From: Prochilodus magdalenae
Taxonomy: Eukaryota; Chordata; Actinopteri; Characiformes; Prochilodontidae
Assembly (NCBI GenBank): GCA_024036415.1
Contig: JAMWET010006770.1
Span: forward strand, 1 to 64,000
DNA: 64,000 bases
Direction: 5' to 3'
The notes under the pieces are model-generated. The model saw nothing but the letters and a program-made list of their open reading frames with translations. It did no database searches and was not told the DNA's origin. The translations under genes were made by a program, and so were the position numbers. Shown here piece by piece: positions 14,801 to 27,684 of this stretch (within the stretch, counting starts at the first letter, position 1; each line of letters starts with the position of its first letter).

Positions 14801-17800
14801 TGTGCAGTGTCACAGTAATGTAATTAGAATGGTGATTGGCACCATCAGAACCCCAACACGTGCTTCCCTGTGCTTGAATGTGTGTATGATCCTGAACCAG
14901 TAGCCTGTAAATAATGCATAAATAAAACAATAAACAATAAACTGATTACATATATGAAATAATAATGACTTTTCTTATGTCATCCTGTGTCATCATAAAG
15001 GGTTTTAATAGTAATTCAATGTATATTTATATATTTATTTATTTATGTATGCCTGTTTCGACATCTCAAATGCACATATGTATTCATGTTTGGAGACTGC
15101 AACCGCAAATAGAATATCTGGGAATTCTGGGAATCATGCTTGCTTTTAGAATGAAACTCCTCATGGGACTCTTATCATGTTTCTCAGGCTACAAATCCCC
15201 CACAAGGGACGCCATTAACAGTCAAACAGCTTTTTACACGCCTCGCACAATAGTGAATGGTGCTTTTATAATATTAGCATTATTTGCTGTTTGTTACTAA
15301 AATTCTTAAAGGGAAGTTAGAGTCCGGTCGGAGGAACGCTATTTTAATAACAGCTATTTCTATAACAGCTATTCTATCACTTCTCACATCCTCTCTTTCA
15401 CATCCGACAGCTTTGTGGAACATTGCGTCCAGATTTTGTGGCCTTAATAGGCAGGAACGTGATGTCAAGGTAAAACGTATGGATGCAGATTTACTCACAA
15501 ACGAACAAATAAGAAAACAAGTCAAACAGTGCAGTGCACGAGCGTCACAGCTTGTGGACTGGAAGGGCCTAACGCTAAGCCTCTATGTTAATGCGTCTCT
15601 TTAAGGTACCTTTACCTTAATTCTGACTGTAAGTCCATGGAGCAAGATTTTACCCATGTCATTTTTGCCCATTTCTTTTGGCCTTTTTTTTATTTGGACC
15701 CAATATAAATGCCACAAATGGACCAAGGCTGTGTTCCAGCAGCAGCTTTATATGACAGCATAACAAACATTCTATAGATGAGCTGAAATGTGTTAGTGTG
15801 CTGGGACGACTCCCTGCTGAAACTGTTCCTCTGAAAGAGGGGTTTCTCAGGGAGTTTCACACTCTGAGATGTGAGTGCACAGTTTTGCTCTATGAATGGC
15901 ACTGAGTGAGTCTTACCCTACACACCTCCACCGAATCCCCCTCAGCCTTCACAGTGCAGCAGGTGAGAAGGTGACAATCGCTGGGTTCGCTGAACTAACA
16001 GAAAAACAGGTTGGCTTACGCTTCAAAAAATATGTTGTTGAATAAACTGGTATAATTTTGCCACACGCTCTGCTGAGTCAGCGTATAGAAACCTTGTCAC
16101 CTCAAAATTAAAATCAGTTGTTCCACCAACCTATACAACATGCTGTGGCGAAAGTTGCACAACCTTTACATTGGTAAAGATTTGAATGAGATTCTAATGG
16201 AATTAGATTGTAGGTTGGATTAGCTAAATAACAGTTACACTGTACACTTGTGTAAATGTAAACGGATAAAAATGCTGAATGTGTTGCACTAACAAACTTA
16301 ACCGTGTTGTTGTATCCACGTTAAAGCAGGTTAGCTCTTAGCAAATATTGCATATGTTATCTTGACCAAATATAGATGTGACTGTCCAAACAGTGAAACC
16401 TGAGAGATGTAAAAACAAATGATGTGAGAGTTCTAATTGTAATTTCGGTTCAAGCCTTCTAAGGGCACGTTTCAGATCTTAGTCCTAGATATGAAAAATA
16501 TGGTAAATGAAATCAATTGTGACTTTTAGCTTAATCACTTCATTCTAAACAGGGATACAGAGCAATGATATTGTAGCATCCCCTAACCAGCTTGTTGTGC
16601 CGTGGAAGTCACTGGAGTCATGACAATGCAGAGTGGAGCAGCACAGATAACACTGGACATGCAGTAGGAGAGCCTTTAATCATGTTGAGACGGTGAGCTG
16701 AAAGCTGTGTGAATGTGTTTATTCGGCGGTGGAGCTGTTATTGGTCTAGGAGTCACGGTCACAGTAGAGTATGTGGTTATATGTATAGTAGAAGTGGGAT
16801 CATCCCCTAGTGGAAACGGCAAACTCAGCAGCAAACTGGCAGAGTGAATTGAGCCTGGTTGAGGACTGCATTTGAAGCATTTGGTGTTTTCTTAGTCTCG
16901 CCCGACATCACAATATGCGATGGTATTAAGCACAGCATGGGATGCCTCATCTTCTGAATTGGGCTGAAAGTCGTTGTTTTCAGTAACTAATCAGTCGGTA
17001 TCAGTCCTGCATCATAGCTGGCTTGATATATAGCATTACAGATTTGTATATCATGAGGCCTCTAATCCACACACATATGGATTAATTTGAGAGTGTTTGG
17101 ACTGCTTGGTGGACACAGAATGAATCCAGTGAGCTTGAATATGAGAGAATTATGTGAGAACAGTTCCCAAACCGTGTAATTGACTGCCATTGCTGCATGC
17201 ACTTCAAGACTTCAATAAAAGTTTGCATGGATATATGGATTCTGCACTTCTTTCACGTAACCCTTTTTGTATTTGCACCTGATTCATTTCAGCCAGCACC
17301 TGAGACAATATTGTCATATTGCACAGCCCATCCCCCAAAATTTCTTTTTTAAACTCCTCTTTGCTAATGCAGTCTATCTTTAGTTTTGAGGGATTTGGAG
17401 CAGATGGAGTGTGGACTTTTATCTGACACATTACAGCTCAAATAGGAATCCTATTGTTGGTAATAAGCGTGCTCAAGCTGTCACACTCTGTTGGGACACA
17501 CAGTTGATGTGTACCGTTTGTGAGTGTGTGTGTCTGTGTGTGTGTGTCTGTATGTGCCGACTCAGGGCTCTGTAGAAAGAGATTAACCCGCTAAGCCCCA
17601 TATGTTTCCGGGCGTTGCCGTGCTGCCACTGCTCTGAGTACACACATTTCACACTCACTCAGGAAGTGACATGCCGCCTCGTTACCACTGGGCAGCTCCT
17701 TACCGCCGGGCGGAGTGCCCTGAGTGCACCATGCAGGAACCCTGTTTGCGCCAGAGGTCTTGTCTTCATCAGTCTCGGTGCCCGATCAGGGGCCAGTGTA

Positions 17801-17811
17801 GAACTTGGCCT

Positions 17812-17825
17812 GTTGCTATGACAAC
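17812..17825. promoter_or_regulatory. RFX-type X-box motif in a CpG-richer patch
   Basis: GTTGCTATGACAAC fits the X-box pattern RYYNYY-N2-RRNRAC with near-palindromic halves. It lies in a locally GC-richer stretch (about 17580-17900) that is unusual for this AT-rich region. Confidence 0.3.
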
Positions 17826-18914
17826 CCTGCGTGCCATCAGACTGTCGTGGACCTTTTGCTTGGTGTCAGCGGCGACTGCTTGTAGACGTGTATGTACATG
17901 AGTGTGTGCGCGTGCGTTTGTGTATGTGTGTGCCACGACCTTTGACGCGTGGTTGAGTGTGTATATGTGTTACGCGTGTGTGCATGCATGTGTAGCAGAG
18001 CTGATACTGAGCAGGCAGTTTTAAATGACTGCAGTATTCTTGGTCTCTCAGTGCCTGACACTGCTGCCCTCTAGTGCCTGACATGGACTTTGCAGCTTTA
18101 ATGACCATCACTTTTTCACAGCCTTAGGTGTATTCTGATTTTTTTTTTTTATTGAGGTAGTTAGTCTAATGATTCCAACAGTGTTAGCATGGACCTGATA
18201 ATACACATATTGTAATTCAGAGGATCCAACGACATTCTGAGTAGACATGAACCAACTGGACATTTCATATCAGGTTTGAAACATTTGTGTTCACCACAGT
18301 AGCAACACGATAGCAACTGTTTAATGAAAACACCTTTAATTTTTCTCACAGCCAAAAGCCAGCTTAGACCTGGAGTTCCTCACATGGACATGACACCAAC
18401 TATACAATGACAACACTTCAGAGGCATATAATACACATATGAATCTTACATACTGCTTATTAAGATAATTTAGTCAGTTCAACCAGTTCAACAAACCAGC
18501 TCGAGGAATGTTTAGTTTACAGGCCGGACTTTGTGCTACTATGGACTATGGTAAGTACGGCAAGCAGAGGTGTTTACGTGAGCCCATGCATTGGTTTTAA
18601 CAGTGAAGGAGAAACTCTTTTATAAGTATATTATGGGAACTGGCAGTATTTCTAGAGCAACAACTAATGACATGGACCATAAAGTGACAGACTGAGACCA
18701 GTTTTAGTAGCACTGCTGTTTGTCCGTTCCAGCTTGTTCACAAACCACAGAAAATTGTTTGACTGTATAGCTATAGCATCAAGAAATGTTCTCTATTGAA
18801 TTTTTTATAATTTTACTATATCAACCACTCTGAGCTGGGAAAGGAGATTTTCCTTAGTTCAGAATTCCTTTTTCTTTGCACTGTATTTGTCTTTTTCTAA
18901 TGATATTTGTACAT

Positions 18915-18926
18915 CTGTGTGTGTGT

Positions 18927-18988
<62 letters not shown>
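18915..18988. repeat. (TG)n microsatellite
   Basis: About 74 bp of TG with a single A interruption. Shorter TG stretches also occur at 14014-14063 and 13590-13610. Confidence 0.95.
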
Positions 18989-18991
<3 letters not shown>

Positions 18992-19555
18992 TCAGTCTGA
19001 GAAGAACATGGTGTTTCGTCTCATTAGACTCAGTTGTAGGCTTATGGAAACAGACAAGACCAAACAGACAGCCGTCTCAGCACGCCCACATGTGTGTGTG
19101 TCTGTCTGGTCGAGTGTGTGTTTGTGCTCACTCACTCTCTCTGTCTATTTTCTGATCTATTTGCTGTCTCCTATTACTGCTGCCTCATAACCTCGTCCAC
19201 ACCCTGTTCATATTGGTTCATAAGACCTCATGTCAAACATTAGATTAAAATCAAATCAGTCCAGTGTACATACATACAAAGAAAACTGCCATGTTGTCAT
19301 GCAGAGTATAAATATGTGCATAATAGAGGCATATGTATGTAGAACCATGAGATGTTTCTGAAGCACCATGTGACTCACACACATTTCTTTTCATAGTAGC
19401 TTATTGTCTTTCCCCCATGAGCATACCTATGGAATCTATCCTGCTTTTGGGTATTTGATTGACAATAGTCCTGGGCCAATCAGAGAGTCTCTCTCCTCCT
19501 TATATCATGTTGCTCTCTGAGCTAAGAAGCTTGCTCAACCGGTTTTACCTGCATC

Positions 19556-19563
19556 TATTTATA
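19556..19563 (+). promoter_or_regulatory. Possible TATA-like box upstream of the candidate first exon
   Basis: The sequence TATTTATA lies about 207 bp before the candidate start codon at 19770, at a position that would give a 5'UTR of roughly 180 bp. AT-rich octamers are frequent here, so this is weak support only. Confidence 0.15.
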
Positions 19564-19769
19564 GGCTTTCCCTTTCCACACCTGAGTCTGAGTCTGAGTG
19601 AGTGCGTCCCAGTGGGCGGTCCCAGGTTTCAGGAGGATCCTTAGCCTTACCTGCTCACCTGAAAGAGGAAGTGTTAGTCTTGAGAGGGTGTGTGCTGTAC
19701 GGAGGAGGAAGTCAGTGTGAAAAGTGCATTCATGGTAAACGCAGCTGGCTGGACGGCTGCATGTGAGCC

Positions 19770-19937
19770 ATGGCCAGGCTGTGTCTGGGCAGTGTGTGTT
19801 GTCTGCCACTGCGTTTCAGCTGTGGCAGACTGGTCCCGAGTGACCAGGGCAGACTGAGTGAGGAGGACTTTTTAGACCGCTGCTCTGGCAACAACGTTCA
19901 CTCCACTGCAAAAGGAGACGCTGGAGCGAGAACACAG
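19770..19937 (+). CDS. Candidate N-terminal coding exon of the DGK gene
   Basis: An ATG in strong Kozak context (GCCATGG) opens 56 codons ending at CAG|GTTAGA, a usable splice donor in phase 0. The first proven exon, 9.5 kb downstream, starts in phase 0, so the two could join directly. The encoded text includes RLSEEDFLDRCSG and ends GARTQ before KSVKEG of the PH exon; delta and eta N-termini also end with a short basic stretch there. It lacks the Pro/Ser-rich start of mammalian delta and eta. No homologue was recognised, so this could be chance. Confidence 0.38.
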
Positions 19938-21285
19938 GTTAGAACTGAACTCCACAGACCGCAACATGCTTTATCACCCGGTAGTCCACCTTCATTCATG
20001 TGTGTGTGCTTCTTGAGTCCTGACTTGTATAGTAAGTATGGTATTCCACAAAACCTCAATGTGTTTAAAACTGGAAGAGTGAAACTATTTCTCTTTGGAT
20101 GCTAATCTTACAATTAGAACTGTGGTCAGGATTAGGCTTAGAAGTCTTATTAGGTATGGTATGAGACATATCGTTATTACAGGTAAGTTGCGTTTTGTTG
20201 CTCTCTGAACAAAACTTTGTACCTCCAAAATTCTAACTTTACAGGAAATGGAAGGAACATATGTCAGTTTTAATGTAAGTCGATGAAACCAGTCATTATG
20301 GGCCATTTTCTATTGGTCTGTATATTTACAGTTAGTGTAAAGAGGAACAGGTGCCTTCAAATGATGTCAACCTCAAAAGCACCAGCAGCGATATATAATC
20401 CACACTGTACATGGCACACTAGATACATTATACATATGGCTGCTCATAGAACAAAACCATCCGCAAAAAAGTAGCTTTACGGAGGGAATTAATATATGTA
20501 AGGATGTTACTCTTATTATTCCAAATCATTCTTCTGGATCATTCAATGACAAGAGCTGCTGGTGCTTTTAAATGATAATTAAAGAAAGAGAAACTGCTAC
20601 TACATATGTTATATATATATACTGTATATATATTACTGGAAATCATTTATGTCCAATTTTTCAACATAATTTATGCATATACTACCATATTTCTTGACAT
20701 ATAGGTACTTATGTATATGTAATTCATAGGAATAATACACCGTGACACTGTTATGTAAAGCAAAACTCTCAATGCGCCTTGTGAAGAATGGACAGTCTGT
20801 TAATGATGAAATTTAATAAATAATCAGCACCAATAAACATCTCACCACAGCCTTCCTCCTACCTTCCAGATCTACCATCAGCAACATTATTATAAGACCT
20901 CGTTTCTGTTCTTTCAAGTTTTTCAAGTTTTATTGTTAGTATACTAAATTGTGCACTTAGTATCTAGAACCAAATTTGAGCTAGATAAGATAACAATTGT
21001 AAGCGTATTGCTTCACCCTTAATATATAACACACAGTGGACGTATGGAACACATTCCATCACTGTGTATAAATAAGTGTGCTTGTATGTATATAGATGTA
21101 TGTCAGTTTTTCTCCTCTCTCCTGCTCGGTGTGATGTTTACAGTGGGTGTGCTGTTTGACTTGTGTGTCTCTGCTAGTGTTTAAGAGTTTATCTGAGTTG
21201 GCAGGACTCTCTCAGTGCTGATCTGATTACTGCAGCATTAATGAAAAGCCTGCAGAAACTGACAGCACTACGTAGAGAGTCTGCA

Positions 21286-21289
<4 letters not shown>

Positions 21290-21358
<69 letters not shown>
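21290..21358. repeat. (CT)n microsatellite
   Basis: Nearly 70 bp of perfect CT. Confidence 0.95.
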
Positions 21359-21360
<2 letters not shown>

Positions 21361-21464
21361 ACATGCTTCATAAATGAACTAACACACGTGCAGTCTTTGT
21401 GGAGGTCTTGTCATCAGCTCATAATGAGGGTTTCAGTTTTTGCAGTCTGACATTTCTGCGGTCA

Positions 21465-21690
21465 GTTACTCTATGAAGAGCCAAGTGTTCACACAGCTAG
21501 AAGCAGGACAAGCGCCCCACAATCCTAATAAAAATGCTCTAGTTAAAAGTGCTTTAGCATAACAATGGCTTTATGACCACACAGTGATCTCAGTGCTGGC
21601 TTGAAGAAGAGAGAATACACTGAGATTAGTGGGGACAGCAGCAATGCTACTGAACTGGTTTCATTCACAGTTGTTGGCACATTGTCTAAA
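21465..21690 (+). repeat. Diverged direct duplication, unit 1
   Basis: It aligns over about 220 bp with 22405-22640. Shared blocks include GTCAGTTACT, AGCAGGAC, TGCTCTAGTT, ACACAGTGATCT, AGTGCTGGCTTG and GGTTTCATTCACAGTTG in the same order. I found no gene in it. Confidence 0.65.
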
Positions 21691-22174
21691 GTGTAGAACG
21701 ACTAAGTTCTTGGTATCAGAACTAGTAGAGTTGTATGCAAACGTTTGGGTTTCCTAAGCAAATAACTTTAGGTAAAATAAGTTAAGGTAATTTGCTTAGT
21801 GAAAATACATTCTGTTCTGCACAATGCTGCAGATTTTAAAGCACAAGTACTTGTTAAATTTAATATACTGAAAAAAAAGTTACAAATTAATGGCTTGTGA
21901 AAAATTCATGGTGCAGTTTATAGTTTTGCAGTTTTGTATACCAGTGTGTGAAACTCAGTAAATACATGGAAACTGCAGAAAATATTAATATTTCAGTTCC
22001 ATGTATAGTAATATGAAAATTTGACTCTGTTATATAGTGGTATTTATTGTTCTCTATTCAGAATGTTGCGGTAGATTAAATCTCTAGTTTTATGGTGATT
22101 AAATTTGGGACTCTAAATAACATTCTTGCTTTCAAATAAACTACTAAATGGGTTTATTAATTTATTGCGCTGCA

Positions 22175-22206
22175 TTTCCTGTTTATATAAGCATATAAAC
22201 AGGAAA
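22175..22206. repeat. Perfect 14-bp inverted repeat with 4-base loop
   Basis: TTTCCTGTTTATAT is followed after AAGC by its exact complement. It would form a short AT-rich cruciform or RNA hairpin. It lies between the two direct-duplication units. Confidence 0.7.
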
Positions 22207-22404
22207 CCGTTTAAAAGTTTTTAAAAAGCAGAAGGCATGACTCTAAACCACCCTGACTGCTGGATTAACCGGATTTCCATAGGATTAGGATTAGCATTAA
22301 TTAGTTATTGTTTTATTGGCTGGTCAAGTTATGACACTGTGAGTGTTCTAACTGCTCCCCTTACTGTGCATGTGTGTGTGCGATTTTGGAAATATACCAT
22401 TGCT

Positions 22405-22640
22405 GTGGTCAGTTACTTAATGCAGAGTCAGTGGTTCACTCAAAGCAGGACTAGTGTCCTATGATCCCAATAAAGAGTGCTCTAGTTGAAAGTACTGTAG
22501 CATAACTGTGATTTTGGGATTACACAGTGATCTTAGTGCTGGCTTGCAGAAAGGAGCATACACAGACATTAGTGATCTCAGCTGCTGAGCTGGTTTCATT
22601 CACAGTTGGTGACTTATTTGTGGTTTTGAAATCAGTATAC
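22405..22640 (+). repeat. Diverged direct duplication, unit 2
   Basis: The partner of 21465-21690, about 945 bp downstream in the same orientation, with small indels. By eye the copies are roughly three-quarters identical. Confidence 0.65.
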
Positions 22641-22988
22641 AGTTGTGTGGTCTTCCTGGTTAAAGAGCAGGTTTTGATGTTTGATTGATTTTAGGGCTAA
22701 GGAAATACAAAGGCAGTAGAAACGCAGTTTACTATGTTTAGATAAATGATGTCAATTATATAACATTAAATGCACTCATATATCACACCTCAGCCTCACT
22801 GACTAAACCTGCATGCTGGTGTGCAGGGCAGCCCTCCAGGACATGTTCAACTGCTGATGACTCGTTTAGCTTTTCAGGACCTCACTTGCTTTTTTATCCT
22901 CTAGTCTCATGGGCCCCCTGCTAGACCACCAAACCCATTTACAACTTAAAAGCATTTCTCTTCCCCTGAGGTCTCACTCACTCACATA

Positions 22989-23028
22989 CAGACACGCACA
23001 CACATACACACACACACACACACACACT
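22989..23028. repeat. (CA)n microsatellite
   Basis: About 40 bp, with ACAT interruptions at the left. A second, purer (CA)n of 34 bp lies at 23771-23804. Confidence 0.9.
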
Positions 23029-23769
23029 GTTAGGTGTTAGATGGCTGTCATATGTTTCTTATGAGGTTGTGAAGAGCAGGTTATAGTTATTCTAGCTTCT
23101 GTGTGGAGTTTGCATGTTCTCCCCATGATTGTGTGGGTTTTCTGTCACAGTCCAGAGACATGCTGCCAGATGAATTGAAGTTGCTAAATTGCCTCTTGGT
23201 TAGAGTGTATGTGAATGTATGTCTGTGTGTCTGCTCTGTGATGTGGGGGACTGTCTAGGGTGTTTTCTGACCCTTCTGTCTAAGGAGTGCTGGAATTATC
23301 ACTGTTGTAAGTTTAAGTTTCGAAATGGGAACCTGATTAAATAGGTTAAATGTTCCAAAACAGAGTCTATATGAGAAATCTATTCTGTTCTGTACTTTAC
23401 TGTAACTAATGTAGTAAGATTTTAGGGTCATTTCTAGGGTTATTTTGGGTCATTTCTGTTGTTTCCTTCATTGTGGATTCTTTATGGAATGGAAATTGCT
23501 AAAACTGCAAAATTTCTTTCGAAATCTGAAAACATAACAGAAGTTGGGAAGTTAAGTACATTAGTGCATGTTTGCCTAGCTCTGTGTTTTTGCCTGTGTG
23601 TATGTCTCACTAATATACTGACTCTTGTCGTTGGGCCGTGTTATGAAACTGTTGAGATTGTTTGGGCTTTGTTTTGTGCAGGACTCACATCCATGGTAGT
23701 AAATTCTCTCACTCTTCAAACATGCTGAGAGCAGTATCAATATTCTTCCCCTTACAAACTGCCTCTCTT

Positions 23770-23808
<39 letters not shown>

Positions 23809-23904
23809 TACAGCTGGGGATCTAATCACTTCATTAGGTTAATTACCAGCTGAGGAAGAGAGAGTAGCTGTGGGCGCTGCGTCTAATTGCTCAGACTGTA
23901 ATTC

Positions 23905-24335
23905 AGATTAAGATGCAAAAAATATACTGCTTCAAAATATACACATCATAACAAACTCTGCTGCATCAGAGTGTAGACTGCTTCGACATCTACACAGTCT
24001 TAAAACATTTAAATAGAATTCATGAAAGGCGTACAGTGTCAAAATATATTACATGAAAAAGTGTAGTACATTAAGATTATACTGTCCACCAACAGATTAA
24101 ATCAAGATAACCTGCATCAACAATATTTTATATTACAGTGTATTATTAGTTCAAAAGTATACTGCATTAAAAACATGTTATATGAACCATACACTGATTT
24201 AAAAGTACACATCATCCAGACGTATCCTGTATTAAAATGTGTCCTGCATCAAAAAGTGTATCAGAAAGTCCACCACATTACTAGTAAATTACATCAACAC
24301 TATACTGTATAAAATGTATACCGCATTATACACTC
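23905..24335. repeat. Degenerate short tandem repeat (unit like GTATACTGCATTAAAA)
   Basis: Variants of TATACTGCATCAAAA recur roughly every 20-30 bases through this stretch. The pattern resumes at 25045-25085 (CTGCATTATAAAAGTATTCTACATCAAAA) after the Tc1 relic. Confidence 0.55.
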
Positions 24336-24351
24336 ATCCCACAAATAGCTG

Positions 24352-25021
24352 CACCCAGAAGGAATCAACTGACAGAAATGACACTTGGTGCATAGACAAG
24401 TTTCACGCCTGGCCACACATGTGACGTAGGCTCTACCGATGTACCTGACTGACCTCACGGCCAAATTTGCATTTAGCGAGCAGTGATGCCCTCCATGAGT
24501 CATCCTGTAAGCGCCAGCACCAAAGGCAGGCGGCTGCACGACGCAGGACTACATGCACACAGACCGTTACGACAACTGCCCTTAACGTCCTGTCAACATT
24601 GCCAAAGCCTGAAATAGTGTAGTGCCAGACTGTCACTAAGGTACTCTTGGTGGAGACAACCAACAAATCTGTGTGTGGAGGCATCGTGGTCAGCGCCAAG
24701 AATGGTTTGTTGTTGCACACCACATGCCCAGAAGCCTGGAGTCACTCCACCTCCACCCCTAAAACTAAATCTGCAGGAGCTGTGTGAGAATATTTAAGAT
24801 GCATGGGATGGATTATCACAGGGCATTATTAGGAACCTCGAGATGTCTGGCATGTTGCATTAGCATACAAGGCAGCCCAACCCCATACTGAGAGTCACTT
24901 CTTAACACTAGTGCTCAATTAATATTGCCCATATAAGTCTACATTTACCATCTTTTATTGTTACTGGTAGCCTTTCTCTTCTCTCTCAATTGCATTGCAG
25001 TCCCACACTTCCTTCTGGATG
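24352..25021 (+). mobile_element. Decayed Tc1-like transposon, copy 2 (opposite orientation)
   Basis: The same family as the element at 9032-9567 but on the plus strand, with matching end motifs at 24352-24365 and 25008-25021. Around 24800 it reads DAWDGLSQG with an in-frame stop just before, and the YNSMP block is deleted, so it is an independently decayed pseudogene. It interrupts a degenerate tandem repeat. Confidence 0.72.
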
Positions 25022-26085
25022 AAACCAAGTTTTGACGATGACTGTAACTGCACTGCATTATAAAAGTATTCTACATCAAAAGATGGATGTGAATGTGAAA
25101 CTGAATCCTTAAGCGTTCTTACAGAGTAATAAAATGTTCAGTATAACTGATAACTAGCCAAACAGAGCACAGAGCAAACAACTCAACTGTATGCCCCGCT
25201 CCGTGCTGCTCCAGCAAGCACTTCGTCCTTATTTTTGCCCATGACCCACATGCATACTCTGCTCTTATTCATTCCTGTGCCTTCAGTAATAGGTGCAGCC
25301 CAAATCAAATCAAGTTCTTTCATGAATATTGAAGTATGCAGGGCTGTGGTCTCCCAGGGCTGAATTTGGGCCCTAATATGAAATATAGAATTCAATGGTC
25401 TTTTTAATGAATTAGTCATTTCAGTTGGTATTTTCTTTGAAGAGAGTGGCTAATGGTCGAAATATGCAGAGAAGTCCAGAAATCTCAGAAATCTTGTGTC
25501 GTTTGGATTCATAGACTTGCCTGTGCTGGGTGTGCAGTGTATTTGATATAATCTGGGACTTTATTATGGAAGTGTTGCTGGATTGTTTAAATGCCCTTTG
25601 CCTGCATTCGCTCCTATACAGTCTCTGTATAATGTAACCACACCTTTCCTTGGTACACTGATTAGATGACTGGTGGCTGTGTTTGCAGACAGTTCATTGG
25701 TGTTTCCATGGTGAATGAAAGATAAGGGTGACTGGCCGACACTGGGCTATCAGAGAGAAATCCTCAGATCCCTGATTGTTTTCTGCCGACCTGTGATCGG
25801 AACGGGTGTCATGACCACGTCAGTTCTTTATAATCACAAGCAGACAATGAGTCCCACTCTAACAGACCTGTGCTGTGTTTGGTTTGTTGGAGGCCTATAG
25901 TTATGAGGCACTCTAGCCATTCTGTAGAAGATTTACCCATCCACCACCAGTCTCTTGAGATTTTATGGAAGCCTGTGGACTTAACTGAAGGATACTTACT
26001 AGTGTGTATACTATTAGTACTGTGATATGTAGGATGGACATATGGCATTGATTAATGTTGTCAAAGTTAACACTGTAATAACGTG

Positions 26086-26425
26086 TTCACAGCAACACAA
26101 AATTACAGAAATTACTGTGTGCACACCATGGTTAGTCACCCTGTAAAGTCGAGGTGGTCCCACAAATGCTCAATTGGTTTCAAGTTTGAATAATTAGGGG
26201 GACAGGTTAGTACTTAGAAGTCTTGGTCATGCTTCTCCAACCCATGTTGGACATTTCTAGCCATGTGACACATTGTCCTGCTGAAAGATTCAGTCAACCC
26301 CAGGGAAGAGAGTCGGCATGTATGGATGTACAGAATCTGCAGGGATGGATTCATACACGAATTGATTGAGATTGCCGTCCACATTGATGAGTGGGCTCAG
26401 GGAATGCCATGAAAACAAGACTTCC
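26086..26425 (-). mobile_element. Decayed Tc1-like transposase fragment
   Basis: On the minus strand, broken frames give VQHGLEKHDQDF, stop, VLTCPPNYSNLKPIEHLWDH. This resembles the C-terminal DDE region of Tc1-like transposases, where PNSPDLNPIEHLWD is typical. A stop codon and substitutions make it non-functional. It is a different lineage from the two copies at 9.0 and 24.4 kb. Confidence 0.6.
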
Positions 26426-27683
26426 TTAGAGAGTTACACTCTGCTGCCCTCAAAAGTAGGAAGTGGTCATAATAATGTGATTTGACTGTGTTAGTAGTCT
26501 ACTGATATTCTAACTATTCTAACTTTCTTGTCCTTCTGTCTTTATCTCAGTCCCGTCGGGCCGATGACTCACGTCTGCGAGAGTATTTCCCAGGTGGAAG
26601 CTAGATTGGGTTTTCTCTGTATGTGATTAGTTCTGCCTGCAGTGGGGCTGTTATTTTGCTTTCATGCTATAATACTGTCTTAGTGCTTCATTGCCTCAGA
26701 GACGATTCTCTGCATGATCTCTGCTTAGGGAGCAAAAATTACAGATTTCTCCTTCGTCTTCTCGTTCTGTCATCTCTCTTACTCATTAACCACCCCATCC
26801 CTGCCTCTTCCACTTCTCTGAATCTCATTTCTGAGGAATCTTTGCCTCAGGAGCCATGAAAGGTGTGTAAAGCATCTCTCACAGTCTTTCTTGCCCATCA
26901 GTGTAATTGGTCATAGTGATGCTGAGAAACCTGCCCACTAGCTTCTGTTACAAGAGAGTTTCTAGTGAACTGGTTTTCCGCTCCTGGAAAGAGCAGGGAA
27001 ATAAAGGTTGATCGTGTGATACAAATTCGGCAGACAGTCAAAAGGTGCATGTCCATTTTATCAGCTCCACTACATATAAAAGCACTTCATGGCTCTACAG
27101 TTGCAGACTGTAGTCCATCTGATTCGCTGTATACTTTGTTAGCCTAGTTTTTACCCAGGTTTTTAAGGCTCTGGACCCCCACAAGACCACCACAGAGCAT
27201 GTTTTATTTGGGTGGCAGGTCACTGCTAGACTGAGAATAGTCCACCAACCAAAACTATCCAGCCAACAGCATCCTCTGGGCAATGTTAGTAAGATGACAG
27301 TCTTCACTTGCAGAGGCTGGATTAAATTCTCAAACCAAATCATCAGTATGCACAGACTCGCATCACCGCTACCCTTCATTACCCATGACTTCCTAATGCA
27401 AGACAGATAAACGAAGCTAATCAGCTTTGGGGAATGGCATTTTGGGATTTGTAGTCTTCATACAGTGAAGGACGCTCTGGAAGCTGTATCTTGTCAAGAA
27501 TGTGAAGGACAAGCCCAAGAGGATGAGGAGCAAGAGAGAGAGTGAGAGAGAGAAAACCGGGGGAAGCAAAGAGGGAAATAGAGAGGTGATGGAAGGGAGA
27601 AAAGAGTAGGAAGTACAAAGATTAAAGGAGTGTGGTGCGTCATCCTTAAAACGAACTCTGAGTCACCGTCTGACGTCATTGTG

Positions 27684-27684
27684 C

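Larger units (their letters stand above)
12000..19550. other. No proven gene; upstream region or first intron
   Basis: Contains a TG/CA-rich stretch, an AT-rich run at 14250-14310 and the CpG-richer patch at 17580-17900. ORFs such as 15284-15604 (106 codons) have no recognisable domain, coding bias or splice context. Confidence 0.55.

Noticed and set aside
15284..15604. 106-codon plus-strand frame
   Set aside because: No domain recognised and no splice sites linking it to the kinase gene.
17671..17901. 76-codon Cys/Arg-rich frame in the GC-richer patch, considered as an N-terminal exon
   Set aside because: There is no good in-frame donor of the right phase, and the Kozak context is weaker than at 19770.
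22175..22206. Hairpin considered as a microRNA precursor
   Set aside because: The stem is only 14 bp and very AT-rich, too short for a pre-miRNA.
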